From Hyphomicrobiales bacterium (lineage in GTDB: Bacteria > Pseudomonadota > Alphaproteobacteria > Rhizobiales > Aestuariivirgaceae): a DNA stretch of 64,000 nucleotides. A program made the position numbers and the translations under genes. Below the pieces are notes generated by a model. The model did no database searches. It was not told the origin of the DNA and saw nothing but the letters and a program-made list of their open reading frames with translations. Position 1 is the stretch's first letter. Each line of letters opens with the position of its first letter. The stretch covers positions 372,001-436,000 of the forward strand of contig JADJVV010000001.1 of NCBI GenBank assembly GCA_016710435.1, in the 5' to 3' direction. This document shows, piece after piece, positions 49,373 through 58,088 of this stretch.

Positions 49373-51025
49373 TTACATATTGGGATAATTCGGCCCTTCG
49401 CCGCCTTGCGGAACCGTCCATATGATGTTCTGCGCCGGATCCTTGATGTCACACGTCTTGCAGTGCACGCAATTCTGGTGATTGATCTGGAAGCGCGGCG
49501 GGTGGCCCTCTTCGTTAACGATTTCATAGACCGCCGCCGGGCAGTAGCGCTGCGCCGGCTCATCATAGAGAGGCAGGTTCTGCTGCACCGGAATGGCAGG
49601 ATCACGCAACCGCAGGTGAACGAGCTGGTCTTCCTCGTGGTTGGTGCCAGAGAAGGCAACGTTGGTCAGGCGGTCGAAGGACAAGACGCCGTCGGGCTTG
49701 GGATAATCGATCTTCTTGCAGTCCGACACAGGCTTGAGCGTCGCATAGTCGGGCTTGCCATGTTTCCAGGTGCCGAGGCCGAAGCCGAACAGTGTCCGCA
49801 TCCACATGTCGACAGCACCGAGCGCCACCCCGCCCAGAAGGCCAAGCCTGGACCACATGGGCTTGACGTTTTTGACCCTGGCCAGATCTTCGTAGACCCA
49901 CGAATTGCGGAATGCCTCCTCATATTCGGGAAGTTCATCGGCCTCACGCCCCGCTGCGAGGGCGGCCACCACCGCTTCCGCCGCCAGCATGCCTGTCTTC
50001 ATGGCGTTATGGCTGCCCTTGATGCGCGGCACGTTCACGAAGCCCGCCGAACAGCCGATCAGCGCACCGCCGGGGAAAAAGAGCTTCGGCACCGATTGCA
50101 GGCCGCCTTCGGTGATGGCGCGCGCCCCATAGGCCACGCGGCGGCCACCTTCGAGAACGGGCGCAATCAGCGGATGATGCTTGAAGCGCTGGAACTCCAT
50201 GTAAGGGAACAGGTGCGGATTTTCGTAGTTGAGATGCACCACGAACCCGATCGACACCAAATTGTCTTCAAGGTGATACATGAAGCTGCCGCCACCGGCC
50301 TTCATGCCGAGCGGCCAACCCATGGTGTGGGTGACCTGTCCCTGCTTGTGGTTCTCGGGCTTGACCTCCCACAGTTCCTTCATGCCGATGCCGAACTTGG
50401 CGGGCTGCCGGCCATCCTGCAGGTTGAACCGTGCGATGATTTCCTTGGCGAGTGAACCCCTCACGCCTTCCGCGATGAGCACATATTTGCCGGTGAGTTC
50501 CATGCCGGGCTGGTAATCGGGCTTGTGGCTGCCATCCTTGGCGATGCCCATTACGCCAGCCACAACGCCACGCACCGAACCGTCCTCACGGTACAGGACT
50601 TCCGAAGCCGCAAAGCCCGGATAGATTTCAACGCCCAGGCCTTCCGCCTGTTGTCCGAGCCAGCGGCATACATTGCCCAGCGACACGGCGTAGTTGCCGT
50701 GATTGTCCATGAGCGGCGGCATCATCGCGTTGGGAATGCGCAGTGACCCGCCCTTGCCCAGCACATAGAAGCGGTCCTCGATGACCGGCGTATTGAGCGG
50801 CGCTCCCTTTTCCTTCCAGTCCGGAATGAGTTCGTTGAGCGCAATGGGATCGATCACCGCACCCGACAGGATGTGCGCGCCCACCTCCGAACCCTTTTCC
50901 AGCACGCAAACGGTCGTGTCGGGGGAAATCTGCTTGATGCGGATGGCAGCGGAAAGGCCGGCGGGGCCTGCGCCCACGATCACGACATCATATTCCATTG
51001 CTTCACGCTGAATATCGCTCACCAT
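49373..51025 (-). CDS. Electron transfer flavoprotein-ubiquinone oxidoreductase
   Basis: A 550-residue ETF-QO. FAD-binding GxGxxG in YDVVIVGAGPAGLSAAIR (12-29), a membrane-surface region in the middle (GGVALGAVDMWMRTLFGFGLG) and the 4Fe-4S cluster near the C terminus (RYCPAAVY...NCVHCKTCDIKDP). It passes electrons from ETF, fed by acyl-CoA and methylated-amine dehydrogenases, to ubiquinone in the inner membrane; that fits the flavoprotein and D-2-hydroxyacid dehydrogenase seen elsewhere. GAGG precedes the ATG at 51025; M10 is an alternative start. It is divergent from the UDG-like gene, 75 bp between starts. Confidence 0.95.
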   Translation of the reverse strand: MVSDIQREAMEYDVVIVGAGPAGLSAAIRIKQISPDTTVCVLEKGSEVGAHILSGAVIDPIALNELIPDWKEKGAPLNTPVIEDRFYVLGKGGSLRIPNAMMPPLMDNHGNYAVSLGNVCRWLGQQAEGLGVEIYPGFAASEVLYREDGSVRGVVAGVMGIAKDGSHKPDYQPGMELTGKYVLIAEGVRGSLAKEIIARFNLQDGRQPAKFGIGMKELWEVKPENHKQGQVTHTMGWPLGMKAGGGSFMYHLEDNLVSIGFVVHLNYENPHLFPYMEFQRFKHHPLIAPVLEGGRRVAYGARAITEGGLQSVPKLFFPGGALIGCSAGFVNVPRIKGSHNAMKTGMLAAEAVVAALAAGREADELPEYEEAFRNSWVYEDLARVKNVKPMWSRLGLLGGVALGAVDMWMRTLFGFGLGTWKHGKPDYATLKPVSDCKKIDYPKPDGVLSFDRLTNVAFSGTNHEEDQLVHLRLRDPAIPVQQNLPLYDEPAQRYCPAAVYEIVNEEGHPPRFQINHQNCVHCKTCDIKDPAQNIIWTVPQGGEGPNYPNM

Positions 51026-51100
51026 AAGCCTCGCGGTTTGAGTTCGGATGAGGGCCTGTTATAGGATTTGGGCAAGGTCTAACAAGCACCCAATTGCGAC

Positions 51101-51928
51101 ATGAGCCAAAGTCCAAACGCCGCATCCCTGTCCGCCGCCGAAGCCGCGGCGGCGTTGCTGTGGCTGCGCGAAATGGGGGCGGACGAAATCCTCGGGGCCG
51201 ACCCGGTCAACCGCTTTGCCGCACCGCCACCCGTGGTGGCCGCAGCACCGCCGCGGGCCTCCCCGCCACGGCCAAGCGCACCGCCCTCTCCCCCCCCGCC
51301 GCAGCCCCGCGCCGCGCTCGAAGCGGAGGCGTCCATGGAGCAGGTTCATGCCGCCGCGCGCCAGGCACCCACGCTTGCAGCCCTCGCTGAACTGCTCGAT
51401 ACATTCCAGGCGCACCCCTTGCGGCGAACCGCCTCGCGCCTCTGCTTTGCCGAGGCAACGCCGGGCGCCCGCATTCTGGTGATGTGCGACAGGCCGCGCA
51501 GCGAGGAAGACCGCAGCGGCAAGATTTTCGCAGACAAGCACGAGGTCCTGTTCCAACGCATGCTCGCCGCGATCGGATTGGGCGGTGAGGCGGGCGTCCC
51601 GGTCTCCCTGCTGAGTTTCCTTCCGTGGCGTCCGCCCGGCAACCGTCCGCCCACAGAGCTTGAATGCCGGATGATCCTGCCTTTCGCCGAGCGCGCCGTG
51701 GCGCTGTTGCAGCCGCAGATCATCCTGGCCTTCGGGGGATTGCCCGGACAATGGCTGGCCGGCGGCGCGGAATCGATCCAGCGCCAGCGCGGCACCTGGC
51801 TGACGGCGGGCAACGTGCCACTGCTCTCAACCTTCCATCCCGAATCCCTCCTGAAATCCCCTGCCCTGAAACGGCTGGCCTGGCTCGACCTCCTGGCCTT
51901 CCGGGCCAAACTGGACGCATCAGCATGA
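51101..51928 (+). CDS. Uracil-DNA glycosylase family 4-like protein without Fe-S cysteines
   Basis: A 275-residue protein: an N-terminal stretch with a proline-rich linker (residues 40-75), then a UDG-fold domain. The frame matches family 4 (RPPGNRPPT, LAFGGLPGQWL, STFHPESLLKSPALKRLAW), but the usual GEAPG motif reads VMCDRPRSEEDRSG, and the N-terminal cysteine pair that holds the 4Fe-4S cluster is absent; only the LEC cysteine remains. Base excision by the normal mechanism is therefore doubtful. It is coupled to moaB by a 4-bp overlap and sits where many Rhizobiales carry a canonical family 4 UDG, so it may be a degenerate orthologue. Confidence 0.75.
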   Translation: MSQSPNAASLSAAEAAAALLWLREMGADEILGADPVNRFAAPPPVVAAAPPRASPPRPSAPPSPPPPQPRAALEAEASMEQVHAAARQAPTLAALAELLDTFQAHPLRRTASRLCFAEATPGARILVMCDRPRSEEDRSGKIFADKHEVLFQRMLAAIGLGGEAGVPVSLLSFLPWRPPGNRPPTELECRMILPFAERAVALLQPQIILAFGGLPGQWLAGGAESIQRQRGTWLTAGNVPLLSTFHPESLLKSPALKRLAWLDLLAFRAKLDASA

Positions 51929-52476
51929 ACAAGATCAGCAGCGCACCCCGCGAATTCCTGCCCGCCAACATCGCCGTCATCACCATCTCCGACACGCGCA
52001 CCCAGGAGAATGACAAGTCAGGCCAGACCCTCGCGGATCGCGTCACGGGTGCGGGGCACATGTTGGCTGACCGTCTCATCGTGAAGGACGAGATCGAAGA
52101 CATCCGCGCCGCGGTACGCGGCCTGACGCAACGCGACGACATCGACGTCGTCATCACCACCGGCGGCACCGGCCTCACCGGCCGCGACGTGACAGTGGAA
52201 GCCCTGCGCCCACTCTTCGACAAGGAGATCGAAGGCTTCGGCGTTGTCTTTCACATGATCTCGTTCCAGAAGATTCACACCTCCACCGTCCAGTCCCGCG
52301 CCACGGCGGGCGTGATGAACGGCACCTATGTCTTCTGCCTGCCGGGTTCGCCCGGCGCCTGCAAGGACGCCTGGGATGAAATCCTCGTTCACCAGCTCGA
52401 CTACCGGCATCACCCCTGCAACTTCATCGAGATCATGCCCCGCCTCGACGAGCACCTGCGCCGTTCGAAGAGCTGA
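51925..52476 (+). CDS. moaB: Molybdenum cofactor biosynthesis protein B
   Basis: A 183-residue MoaB/MogA-fold protein. AVITISDTRTQENDKSGQTL, VVITTGGTGLTGRDVTVEAL and FCLPGSPGACKDAWDEIL are the molybdopterin-binding motifs. It activates molybdopterin by adenylation before Mo insertion. ATG at 51925 overlaps the UDG-like stop; a longer open frame upstream lies entirely in that gene. A sulfotransferase-like gene begins 6 bp later. Confidence 0.93.
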   Translation: MNKISSAPREFLPANIAVITISDTRTQENDKSGQTLADRVTGAGHMLADRLIVKDEIEDIRAAVRGLTQRDDIDVVITTGGTGLTGRDVTVEALRPLFDKEIEGFGVVFHMISFQKIHTSTVQSRATAGVMNGTYVFCLPGSPGACKDAWDEILVHQLDYRHHPCNFIEIMPRLDEHLRRSKS

Positions 52477-52482
52477 CGGCTC

Positions 52483-53247
52483 ATGACCGTCATCTCTCAC
52501 CGGCTGAACTTTGTCTTCATCCACATTCCGAAGTGCGGCGGAACATCGGTCGAAATTGGCTGGAGCCGGCATCAGCGCTGGGGCGACTTCGTCATTGGCG
52601 GGTCAAAGGAAGGCGAGATCATTCAGGCGAGCTTCCAGAAGATTTACGGCATCGCCAAGCATACGACGGCCCTGCGGATGGCGGATGCGATCGGCCACGG
52701 CACCTTCGCGGCCATGCGGTCCATGGCCATCATCCGGCCGCCACTCGAAATGGTGGAAAGTGAATACCGCTACGGCCTGAGCCAGTGGCGTGACTTCCTG
52801 CGGGAGTACTACCTCAACCACCGCAACGTGCCTGATGCACTGTTCCATTTCGAGCGCGAGGCAAGAGAAGCACTGAAGGAAGGGTTCGCGCCGATCATTC
52901 CTCCTTGGTGGTACCACCACAATCGCGGCACCATCCCCGCAGCAATCCTGTCGGACAGCTTCGATGAGTTTCTCGAACGCGTCGCCGATGACCGGTGGCG
53001 CAATGCAATCAGCAGTTACCTCACGGACGCCAAGGGTAACATCATGGTCAGCGACCTGTTCCGCCTGAAGGAGCAGGCGCGCATCGTCGACTACATGTGC
53101 CACACCATCGGGCTCACCGGCTTCGAAATGCCATGGGAGAACCGCGGTCTCAGCGTGCCGCTGGAATGGCGCCCAGATCTCCGCCGCACCTACACGGAAC
53201 TCTGCCGCGAGGACATGGAGCGCTTCGGTTTCGAAATCGACGTCTAG
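52483..53247 (+). CDS. Sulfotransferase family protein
   Basis: A 254-residue protein with the 5'-phosphosulfate-binding loop of PAPS-dependent sulfotransferases near its N terminus (FVFIHIPKCGGTSVE, 10-24) and the second signature SMAIIRPPLEMVESEYRYG, in which R89-PP-L replaces the usual RNPxxR. The rest (HNRGTIPAAILSDSFDEFLE, ISSYLTDAKGNIMVSDLF) resembles glycan sulfotransferases of the Sulfotransfer_2 family. Acceptor unknown; a surface polysaccharide is plausible. It follows moaB by 6 bp and ends 4 bp from the convergent EamA gene. Confidence 0.7.
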   Translation: MTVISHRLNFVFIHIPKCGGTSVEIGWSRHQRWGDFVIGGSKEGEIIQASFQKIYGIAKHTTALRMADAIGHGTFAAMRSMAIIRPPLEMVESEYRYGLSQWRDFLREYYLNHRNVPDALFHFEREAREALKEGFAPIIPPWWYHHNRGTIPAAILSDSFDEFLERVADDRWRNAISSYLTDAKGNIMVSDLFRLKEQARIVDYMCHTIGLTGFEMPWENRGLSVPLEWRPDLRRTYTELCREDMERFGFEIDV

Positions 53248-53251
53248 TCCC

Positions 53252-54121
53252 TCAGGCGCGCCGCAGCGGCACCTTCAGCGCGCCGCTCACCACCGCAAGC
53301 CCCAGAAGCAGAATGGAGCCACCCACCACCTGCGGCCATTGCAACCGTTCGCCCAGCACCAGCACAGCGGTGAGCACGCCGATCGGCGTCATCAGCAGCA
53401 CGAACGGCGTCGCCTCATCCACGCGCACACGTTTCAGCAAGGTGAACCACGCCACATAGGCCACGTAGAAACCGATGATGCCGACGAAGGCGAGATAGAA
53501 CCATTGCAGTGGCGTCGCCGTTGCAATCGATTGCCATTGGCCATTTTCCAGAAGCAGCGTCGCCAGCAGCAACTGCGGCACACCGAACAGCGCGTTGGCC
53601 TTCAACACCAGCAAGCCTGAATCCTGCGACCACAGCCGTGTCAGCACCTGCCCCAGCGCCCAGACGCCGCCCGCCACGATCACCACCGCAACGGCAAAGA
53701 GCGGCGGCCTCTCTTGCGGCAGGCCAATGACGATTGCGACACCGGCCAGCGCGATCGTGGTGCCGATGATCTTCTGCGCATCGAGCGTTTCGCCCAGCAG
53801 AAGCCAGCCCAGCAGGATGGCAATCGGAACCTGCGTCTGCAGCACGAGGTTCGCCGTTGTGGCGTCCACATAGGCCATGGCGGAAAAGAGCAGCGCACCC
53901 TGGATGGTGACTGAGCAGGCCGAGATGACAAGGAGCTTCGGCCAGGGCGTCTTCGGCATGTCGCGAAGCGTAAGCAGCATCACGAGAGCAATGCTGCCAT
54001 AGACCATGAGCATCATGAACAGCGGCTGGAAATGGCTCACAGCCGGCTTGGAAAACGTGAACCCGGTTCCCCAGCAGAGCGGTGGCAGGAGCGCGAGCAG
54101 GAGGTTGCGGGGTTGCATCAT
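53252..54121 (-). CDS. EamA/DMT family transporter
   Basis: A 289-residue protein with ten predicted helices in two EamA repeats: LLLALLPPLCWGTGFTFSKPAV at the N terminus and, half-way, VIVAGGVWALGQVLTRLW. These drug/metabolite transporters usually export small metabolites. Two adjacent ATGs at 54121 and 54118 start the protein; a longer open frame upstream lies in the radical SAM gene's promoter region. It is divergent from the radical SAM gene (88 bp). Confidence 0.88.
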   Translation of the reverse strand: MMQPRNLLLALLPPLCWGTGFTFSKPAVSHFQPLFMMLMVYGSIALVMLLTLRDMPKTPWPKLLVISACSVTIQGALLFSAMAYVDATTANLVLQTQVPIAILLGWLLLGETLDAQKIIGTTIALAGVAIVIGLPQERPPLFAVAVVIVAGGVWALGQVLTRLWSQDSGLLVLKANALFGVPQLLLATLLLENGQWQSIATATPLQWFYLAFVGIIGFYVAYVAWFTLLKRVRVDEATPFVLLMTPIGVLTAVLVLGERLQWPQVVGGSILLLGLAVVSGALKVPLRRA

Positions 54122-54209
54122 GATGGTGAGGCTGGGGGCTAACCCGGATTCGCCTCTGGGCGCAAGATTGTTCTTGATTTGTTCATGGTGGCAGACTACG
54201 TATTCCAAC

Positions 54210-55346
54210 ATGCCAACGCTGATGGACATGCGCCCCTCCCCGGGCCTCGCCGTTGATGCCTTGGGCACGGGAAAGTTGACCCGCTTGCCGCAGTTGGAAC
54301 GTGGCCGCGGCGCCGGCATCAATCCCGCCGGGCGCTTCGAGAATTACACCGAATCCTACGTCGATGACGGTTGGGACTCGCTGTCCGACATTCCGAAATT
54401 GCGCACCGAGATTTTCACCGAGACGCCCAAGGCGATCATCACGCGCAATCAGTCGCCGGATATTTCCTTCGACCGCTCCATCAATCCCTATCGCGGCTGT
54501 GAACACGGCTGCATCTATTGCTATGCCAGGCCGGCCCACGCCTACATGGGCCTGTCGCCGGGGCTGGATTTCGAGAGCAAGCTCTTCATCAAGCCCAACG
54601 CGGCGGAATTGCTGCGCGCGGAACTGTCGGCGCAAAGCTACGTACCGGCCACCATTGCGCTGGGGGCCAACACCGATCCCTATCAGCCGATTGAACGCAG
54701 CTACCGCATCACGCGGGGCGTGATTGAAGTGCTGGCCGAGTTCCAGCACCCTTTCGGCATCGTGACGAAGTCAGCCAACGTCACGCGCGACCTCGACCTA
54801 CTGAAACCGATGGCGGAACAGGATCTGGTGAAGGTGGCGCTCTCCATCACCACCCTGGATCCAAAGCTCGCCCGCAGCATGGAGCCCCGCGCCTCGACGC
54901 CGGCAAAGCGCCTCGCCGCAATCGAAATGCTGGCCAAGGCTGGTGTGCGCACCGTGGTGATGATGGGTCCGATCATTCCCGGTCTCAATGACCACGAGAT
55001 CGAGAACATCCTGAAGGCGGCGCGCAATGCCGGCGCTGCGGAGGCGGGCTACACCATGCTGCGCCTGCCCTTCGAGGTGAAGGAGATTTTCAAGGACTGG
55101 CTGCAGCGCGAATACCCTGACCGGGCCGCCAAGGTGATGAGCCATGTGAAGGACGTGCGCGGTGGCCGCGAGAACGATCCCAATTTCGGCAGCCGCATGA
55201 CCGGCACCGGCCCCATGGCCTGGATGATCGGCCGCCGCTTCCAGTTGGCGGCCCAGCGCCTCGGCCTCAACGCCAACCGCATCAAGCTGCGCACCGACCT
55301 TTTCCACCGTCCGCTCCAGAGGGGCGAGCAGATGATGCTGTTCTAG
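54210..55346 (+). CDS. PA0069 family radical SAM protein (spore photoproduct lyase-like)
   Basis: A 378-residue radical SAM enzyme. The [4Fe-4S] motif is C97-x3-C101-x2-C104 (YRGCEHGCIYCYARPAHAY), with the TDPYQPIE and SITTLDP strands of the partial TIM barrel and the long C-terminal tail ending EQMMLF. The family is related to spore photoproduct lyase but has no proven reaction. ATG at 54210 is the best fit; an upstream in-frame start would give 68 extra residues with no family match. It is divergent from the EamA gene. Confidence 0.87.
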   Translation: MPTLMDMRPSPGLAVDALGTGKLTRLPQLERGRGAGINPAGRFENYTESYVDDGWDSLSDIPKLRTEIFTETPKAIITRNQSPDISFDRSINPYRGCEHGCIYCYARPAHAYMGLSPGLDFESKLFIKPNAAELLRAELSAQSYVPATIALGANTDPYQPIERSYRITRGVIEVLAEFQHPFGIVTKSANVTRDLDLLKPMAEQDLVKVALSITTLDPKLARSMEPRASTPAKRLAAIEMLAKAGVRTVVMMGPIIPGLNDHEIENILKAARNAGAAEAGYTMLRLPFEVKEIFKDWLQREYPDRAAKVMSHVKDVRGGRENDPNFGSRMTGTGPMAWMIGRRFQLAAQRLGLNANRIKLRTDLFHRPLQRGEQMMLF

Positions 55347-55471
55347 CGGACTTTCTCCACCTCTTGACCCTCTCCCCCGCGCCGCCGCAGACTGTCCACA
55401 GGCTGGCATATGGTTGCGGATAACCCCGCGGCGGATTTGGAGCGACTCAACGGCGAAGGCTATGGGGCGGA

Positions 55472-56080
55472 ATGCTCTTCCCTTCCTTCGACCGCGAGAC
55501 GGAACTTGCCATGGATGGCACCATCGTGTGCGGCGTGGACGAAGCAGGACGCGGGCCCTGGGCAGGTCCTGTGGTGGCTGCGGCCGTTATCCTCAGTCCC
55601 CGCAACATTCCGCCGGGGTTGAACGACTCGAAGAAGCTGACGGAAGCAAAGCGCGAGGCCCTTTACGGCCCGATCATGCAGGGGGCCATCGTCGGCGTTG
55701 GCATCATCAGCGCGGCGCGGATTGACCAGATCAATATCCTGCAGGCCACCTACGAGGCGATGCGCGAGGCCGTGCAGTCCCTCGCCACCACACCCCATCT
55801 CGCCCTCATCGACGGCAACCGCGCGCCCCCACTTTCCTGCCGCTGCGAAACCATTGTCGAGGGCGACGCCAAGAGCCTTTCCATCGCGGCCGCATCCATC
55901 ATCGCCAAGGTGACGCGCGACCGGCTGATGCACGATCTCGATCGTCAGTACCCGGACTATGGCTTCGCCGCCCACAAGGGTTACGGCACGGAAGGCCACC
56001 AGGCAGCGCTGTCACGCCACGGCCCCTGCTCCGAACACCGCCGCAGCTTCGCGCCCATCCGCCTGCTGCTCGGTTGTTAA
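55472..56080 (+). CDS. rnhB: Ribonuclease HII
   Basis: A 202-residue RNase HII that cuts RNA in RNA-DNA hybrids and at single misincorporated ribonucleotides. D23 and E24 lie in CGVDEAGRGPWAGPVVAAAV with the G-R-G substrate motif, and the third acidic site is in LIDGNRAP. Late conserved block: HKGYGTEGH. Its TAA is part of the TTAACCAT motif that begins the ccrM control region. A 125-bp gap precedes it with no clear element. Confidence 0.94.
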   Translation: MLFPSFDRETELAMDGTIVCGVDEAGRGPWAGPVVAAAVILSPRNIPPGLNDSKKLTEAKREALYGPIMQGAIVGVGIISAARIDQINILQATYEAMREAVQSLATTPHLALIDGNRAPPLSCRCETIVEGDAKSLSIAAASIIAKVTRDRLMHDLDRQYPDYGFAAHKGYGTEGHQAALSRHGPCSEHRRSFAPIRLLLGC

Positions 56081-56123
56081 CCATAAAAAGCGGTTTCGAT
56101 TCACGCGCTGACTCCTAGGACTC
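56077..56123 (+). promoter_or_regulatory. ccrM control region: CtrA half-site and three GANTC sites
   Basis: TTAACCAT (56077-56084) is a known CtrA half-site motif. GANTC methylation sites follow at 56098 (GATTC), 56110 (GACTC) and 56119 (GACTC), 43-68 bp before the ccrM ATG. In Caulobacter ccrM is turned on by CtrA and its promoter carries GANTC sites whose methylation affects transcription; the same logic is inferred here. Confidence 0.6.
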
Positions 56124-56165
56124 ATAACAGCCCCAGCAACAGTGATTTGCGTGTGAGTGGGTGTG

Positions 56166-57272
56166 ATGGGCGTTATCGTAAAACCGGACGTGAAGTTTTT
56201 GCAGAACCAGATTCTGCTCGGTGACTGCCTCACCGAATTGAAGAAGATTCCGGCGGCCTCCGTCGATCTGGTCTTCGCCGATCCACCCTACAATCTGCAG
56301 CTCAACGGCGACCTGACGCGCCCCGACCAGAGCAAGGTCGACGCTGTCGATGATGCATGGGACAAGTTTGCCTCCTTCGCCGACTATGATGCCTTCACGC
56401 GCGCATGGCTCGCGGAGTGCCGCCGCGTATTGAAGCCCAATGGCGCCATCTGGGTCATCGGCTCCTATCACAACATCTTCCGCGTCGGCACCATCCTGCA
56501 GGACCTGGGGTACTGGATCCTGAACGACGTGGTGTGGCGCAAGACCAACCCCATGCCGAATTTCCGCGGCCGCCGCTTCACCAACGCGCACGAGACCCTG
56601 ATCTGGGCCTCGCGTGACGACTCCTCCAAGTATTGCTTCCACTACGATGCCATGAAGGTGTTCAACGACGACCAGCAGATGCGCTCCGATTGGACGCTGC
56701 CGCTCTGCACCGGCGGCGAACGCCTGAAGGACAAGAAGGGCGACAAGCTGCATCCCACGCAGAAGCCCGAGTCCCTGCTCCAGCGCGTCATGCTGGCGAC
56801 AACCAACCCCGGCGACATTGTGCTTGATCCCTTCTTCGGCACGGGCACGACGGGTGCCGTCGCCAAGCAGCTTGGCCGCAACTTCATCGGCATCGAGCGC
56901 GAAGAAGTCTACGCCCGCGGGGCCCGCGCCCGCATCGCCAACACGGAAATGCTGCCGGAAGACGCACTCAAGACCACGACGGGAAAGCGCGCCGAGCCGC
57001 GCGTGCCGTTCGGCACCCTGATCGAGCGTGGCCTCGTTAAGGTGGGCGAGACGATCTATGATCCGAGCTACCGCATCGCTGCGCGCGTGCGCGTCGACGG
57101 TTCCGTGGCCTGCAAGGACAATTCCGGCTCCATTCACAAGATCGGCGCCCATGTGCAAGGTGCGGAGGCCTGCAACGGCTGGACCTTCTGGCATGTGAAG
57201 CGCGGCCCCAACATGGTGCCGATCGACCTCCTGCGCCAGCAGGTGCGGGCGGAAATGGCGGCGGTCGCCTAA
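56166..57272 (+). CDS. ccrM: CcrM-type adenine DNA methyltransferase (GANTC)
   Basis: A 368-residue beta-class N6-adenine methyltransferase: catalytic DPPY at residues 39-42 (VFADPPYNLQ), then SAM motif LDPFFGTGTTGAVA near residue 220, the order typical of CcrM. The C-terminal ~90 residues form the RAMA-type domain (LIERGLVKVGETIYDPSYRI, GWTFWHVKRG) shared with CcrM of Caulobacter and Rhizobiales. It methylates GANTC after replication and is a cell-cycle regulator, with no partner restriction enzyme. ATG 56166 is preferred over GTG codons at 56157/56163. Confidence 0.95.
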   Translation: MGVIVKPDVKFLQNQILLGDCLTELKKIPAASVDLVFADPPYNLQLNGDLTRPDQSKVDAVDDAWDKFASFADYDAFTRAWLAECRRVLKPNGAIWVIGSYHNIFRVGTILQDLGYWILNDVVWRKTNPMPNFRGRRFTNAHETLIWASRDDSSKYCFHYDAMKVFNDDQQMRSDWTLPLCTGGERLKDKKGDKLHPTQKPESLLQRVMLATTNPGDIVLDPFFGTGTTGAVAKQLGRNFIGIEREEVYARGARARIANTEMLPEDALKTTTGKRAEPRVPFGTLIERGLVKVGETIYDPSYRIAARVRVDGSVACKDNSGSIHKIGAHVQGAEACNGWTFWHVKRGPNMVPIDLLRQQVRAEMAAVA

Positions 57273-57326
57273 GGGCACCGTGTCTGCCACCAGCACTGCA
57301 TTTTCCGCATTTGTCAGCGGGAGGGA

Positions 57327-58040
57327 ATGCCCTTACACATTCGCCCCATGACACAGCGCCCCTCCGCCCGCACGCAAACCTCCTTCCTCTTTGATCTCGA
57401 TGGCACCCTCGTGGACAGCGTCTACGATCATGTCATCGCCTGGCACCGCGCCTTGCAGGACAAGGGCATTGATGTTTCCATCTGGCGCATCCACCGGCGC
57501 ATCGGCATGTCGGGTGATCTGTTCACCGCCGCCCTCTCGCGCGAAATCGGCCGCGACATCAGCGACGGCCTGCGCAGCGAACTGAGCGACCTGCATGCCC
57601 ATCACTACAATACACGCACCACGGGAACGGTCGTGCTGCCGGGTGCGCGCGAATTGTTGAAGCATCTCACCGAGAACGAAATCCCCTGGGGCATCGCCAC
57701 CTCGGGCCGCATGCGCACCGCCGGGCCGGTGCTGGAAGCCCTCGGCGTCGATCCGGCCAAGCATGTGGTGATCACGCGCGACCTCGTGCGCTACGCCAAA
57801 CCCGATCCCGACCTCTTCATCGCCTGCGCCGAAAAACTCGGCACCAACATCACCCATGCCTGCGTGGTGGGCGATGCCGTGTGGGACATGCTGGCCTCGC
57901 GCCGCGCCGCAGCGCTGGGTATCGGCCTCCTCTCCGGCGGCTACTCCACAGGCGAACTGGAACGCGCCGGCGCCTACCGTGTCTACGAAGACCCGGCTGA
58001 TCTGCTGCGCCACATCGATGAAGTGGGCGGGCGCCGGTAA
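57327..58040 (+). CDS. HAD family phosphatase
   Basis: A 237-residue HAD subfamily IA hydrolase: motif I FLFDLDGTLVDS (nucleophile and acid aspartates), motif II ATSGR, motif III/IV KPDPDLF and VVGDAVWDM. The cap (residues ~35-100) suggests a phosphoglycolate-phosphatase- or beta-phosphoglucomutase-like enzyme; the substrate is unknown. ATG 57327 follows GGGAGGGA at close range; the ATG at 57348 is an alternative start. It is convergent with mutY (48 bp). Confidence 0.87.
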   Translation: MPLHIRPMTQRPSARTQTSFLFDLDGTLVDSVYDHVIAWHRALQDKGIDVSIWRIHRRIGMSGDLFTAALSREIGRDISDGLRSELSDLHAHHYNTRTTGTVVLPGARELLKHLTENEIPWGIATSGRMRTAGPVLEALGVDPAKHVVITRDLVRYAKPDPDLFIACAEKLGTNITHACVVGDAVWDMLASRRAAALGIGLLSGGYSTGELERAGAYRVYEDPADLLRHIDEVGGRR

Positions 58041-58088
58041 AGCGGAGAACGGGTTGCCGCTCCAACCACGCGCACCAGGACCGACCCC

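Noticed and set aside
55390..55430. DnaA-box-like sequences (TGTCCACA, and TTATCCGCA on the other strand) before rnhB
   Set aside because: Each deviates from TTATCCACA and there is no AT-rich unwinding region or origin-linked gene; not an origin.
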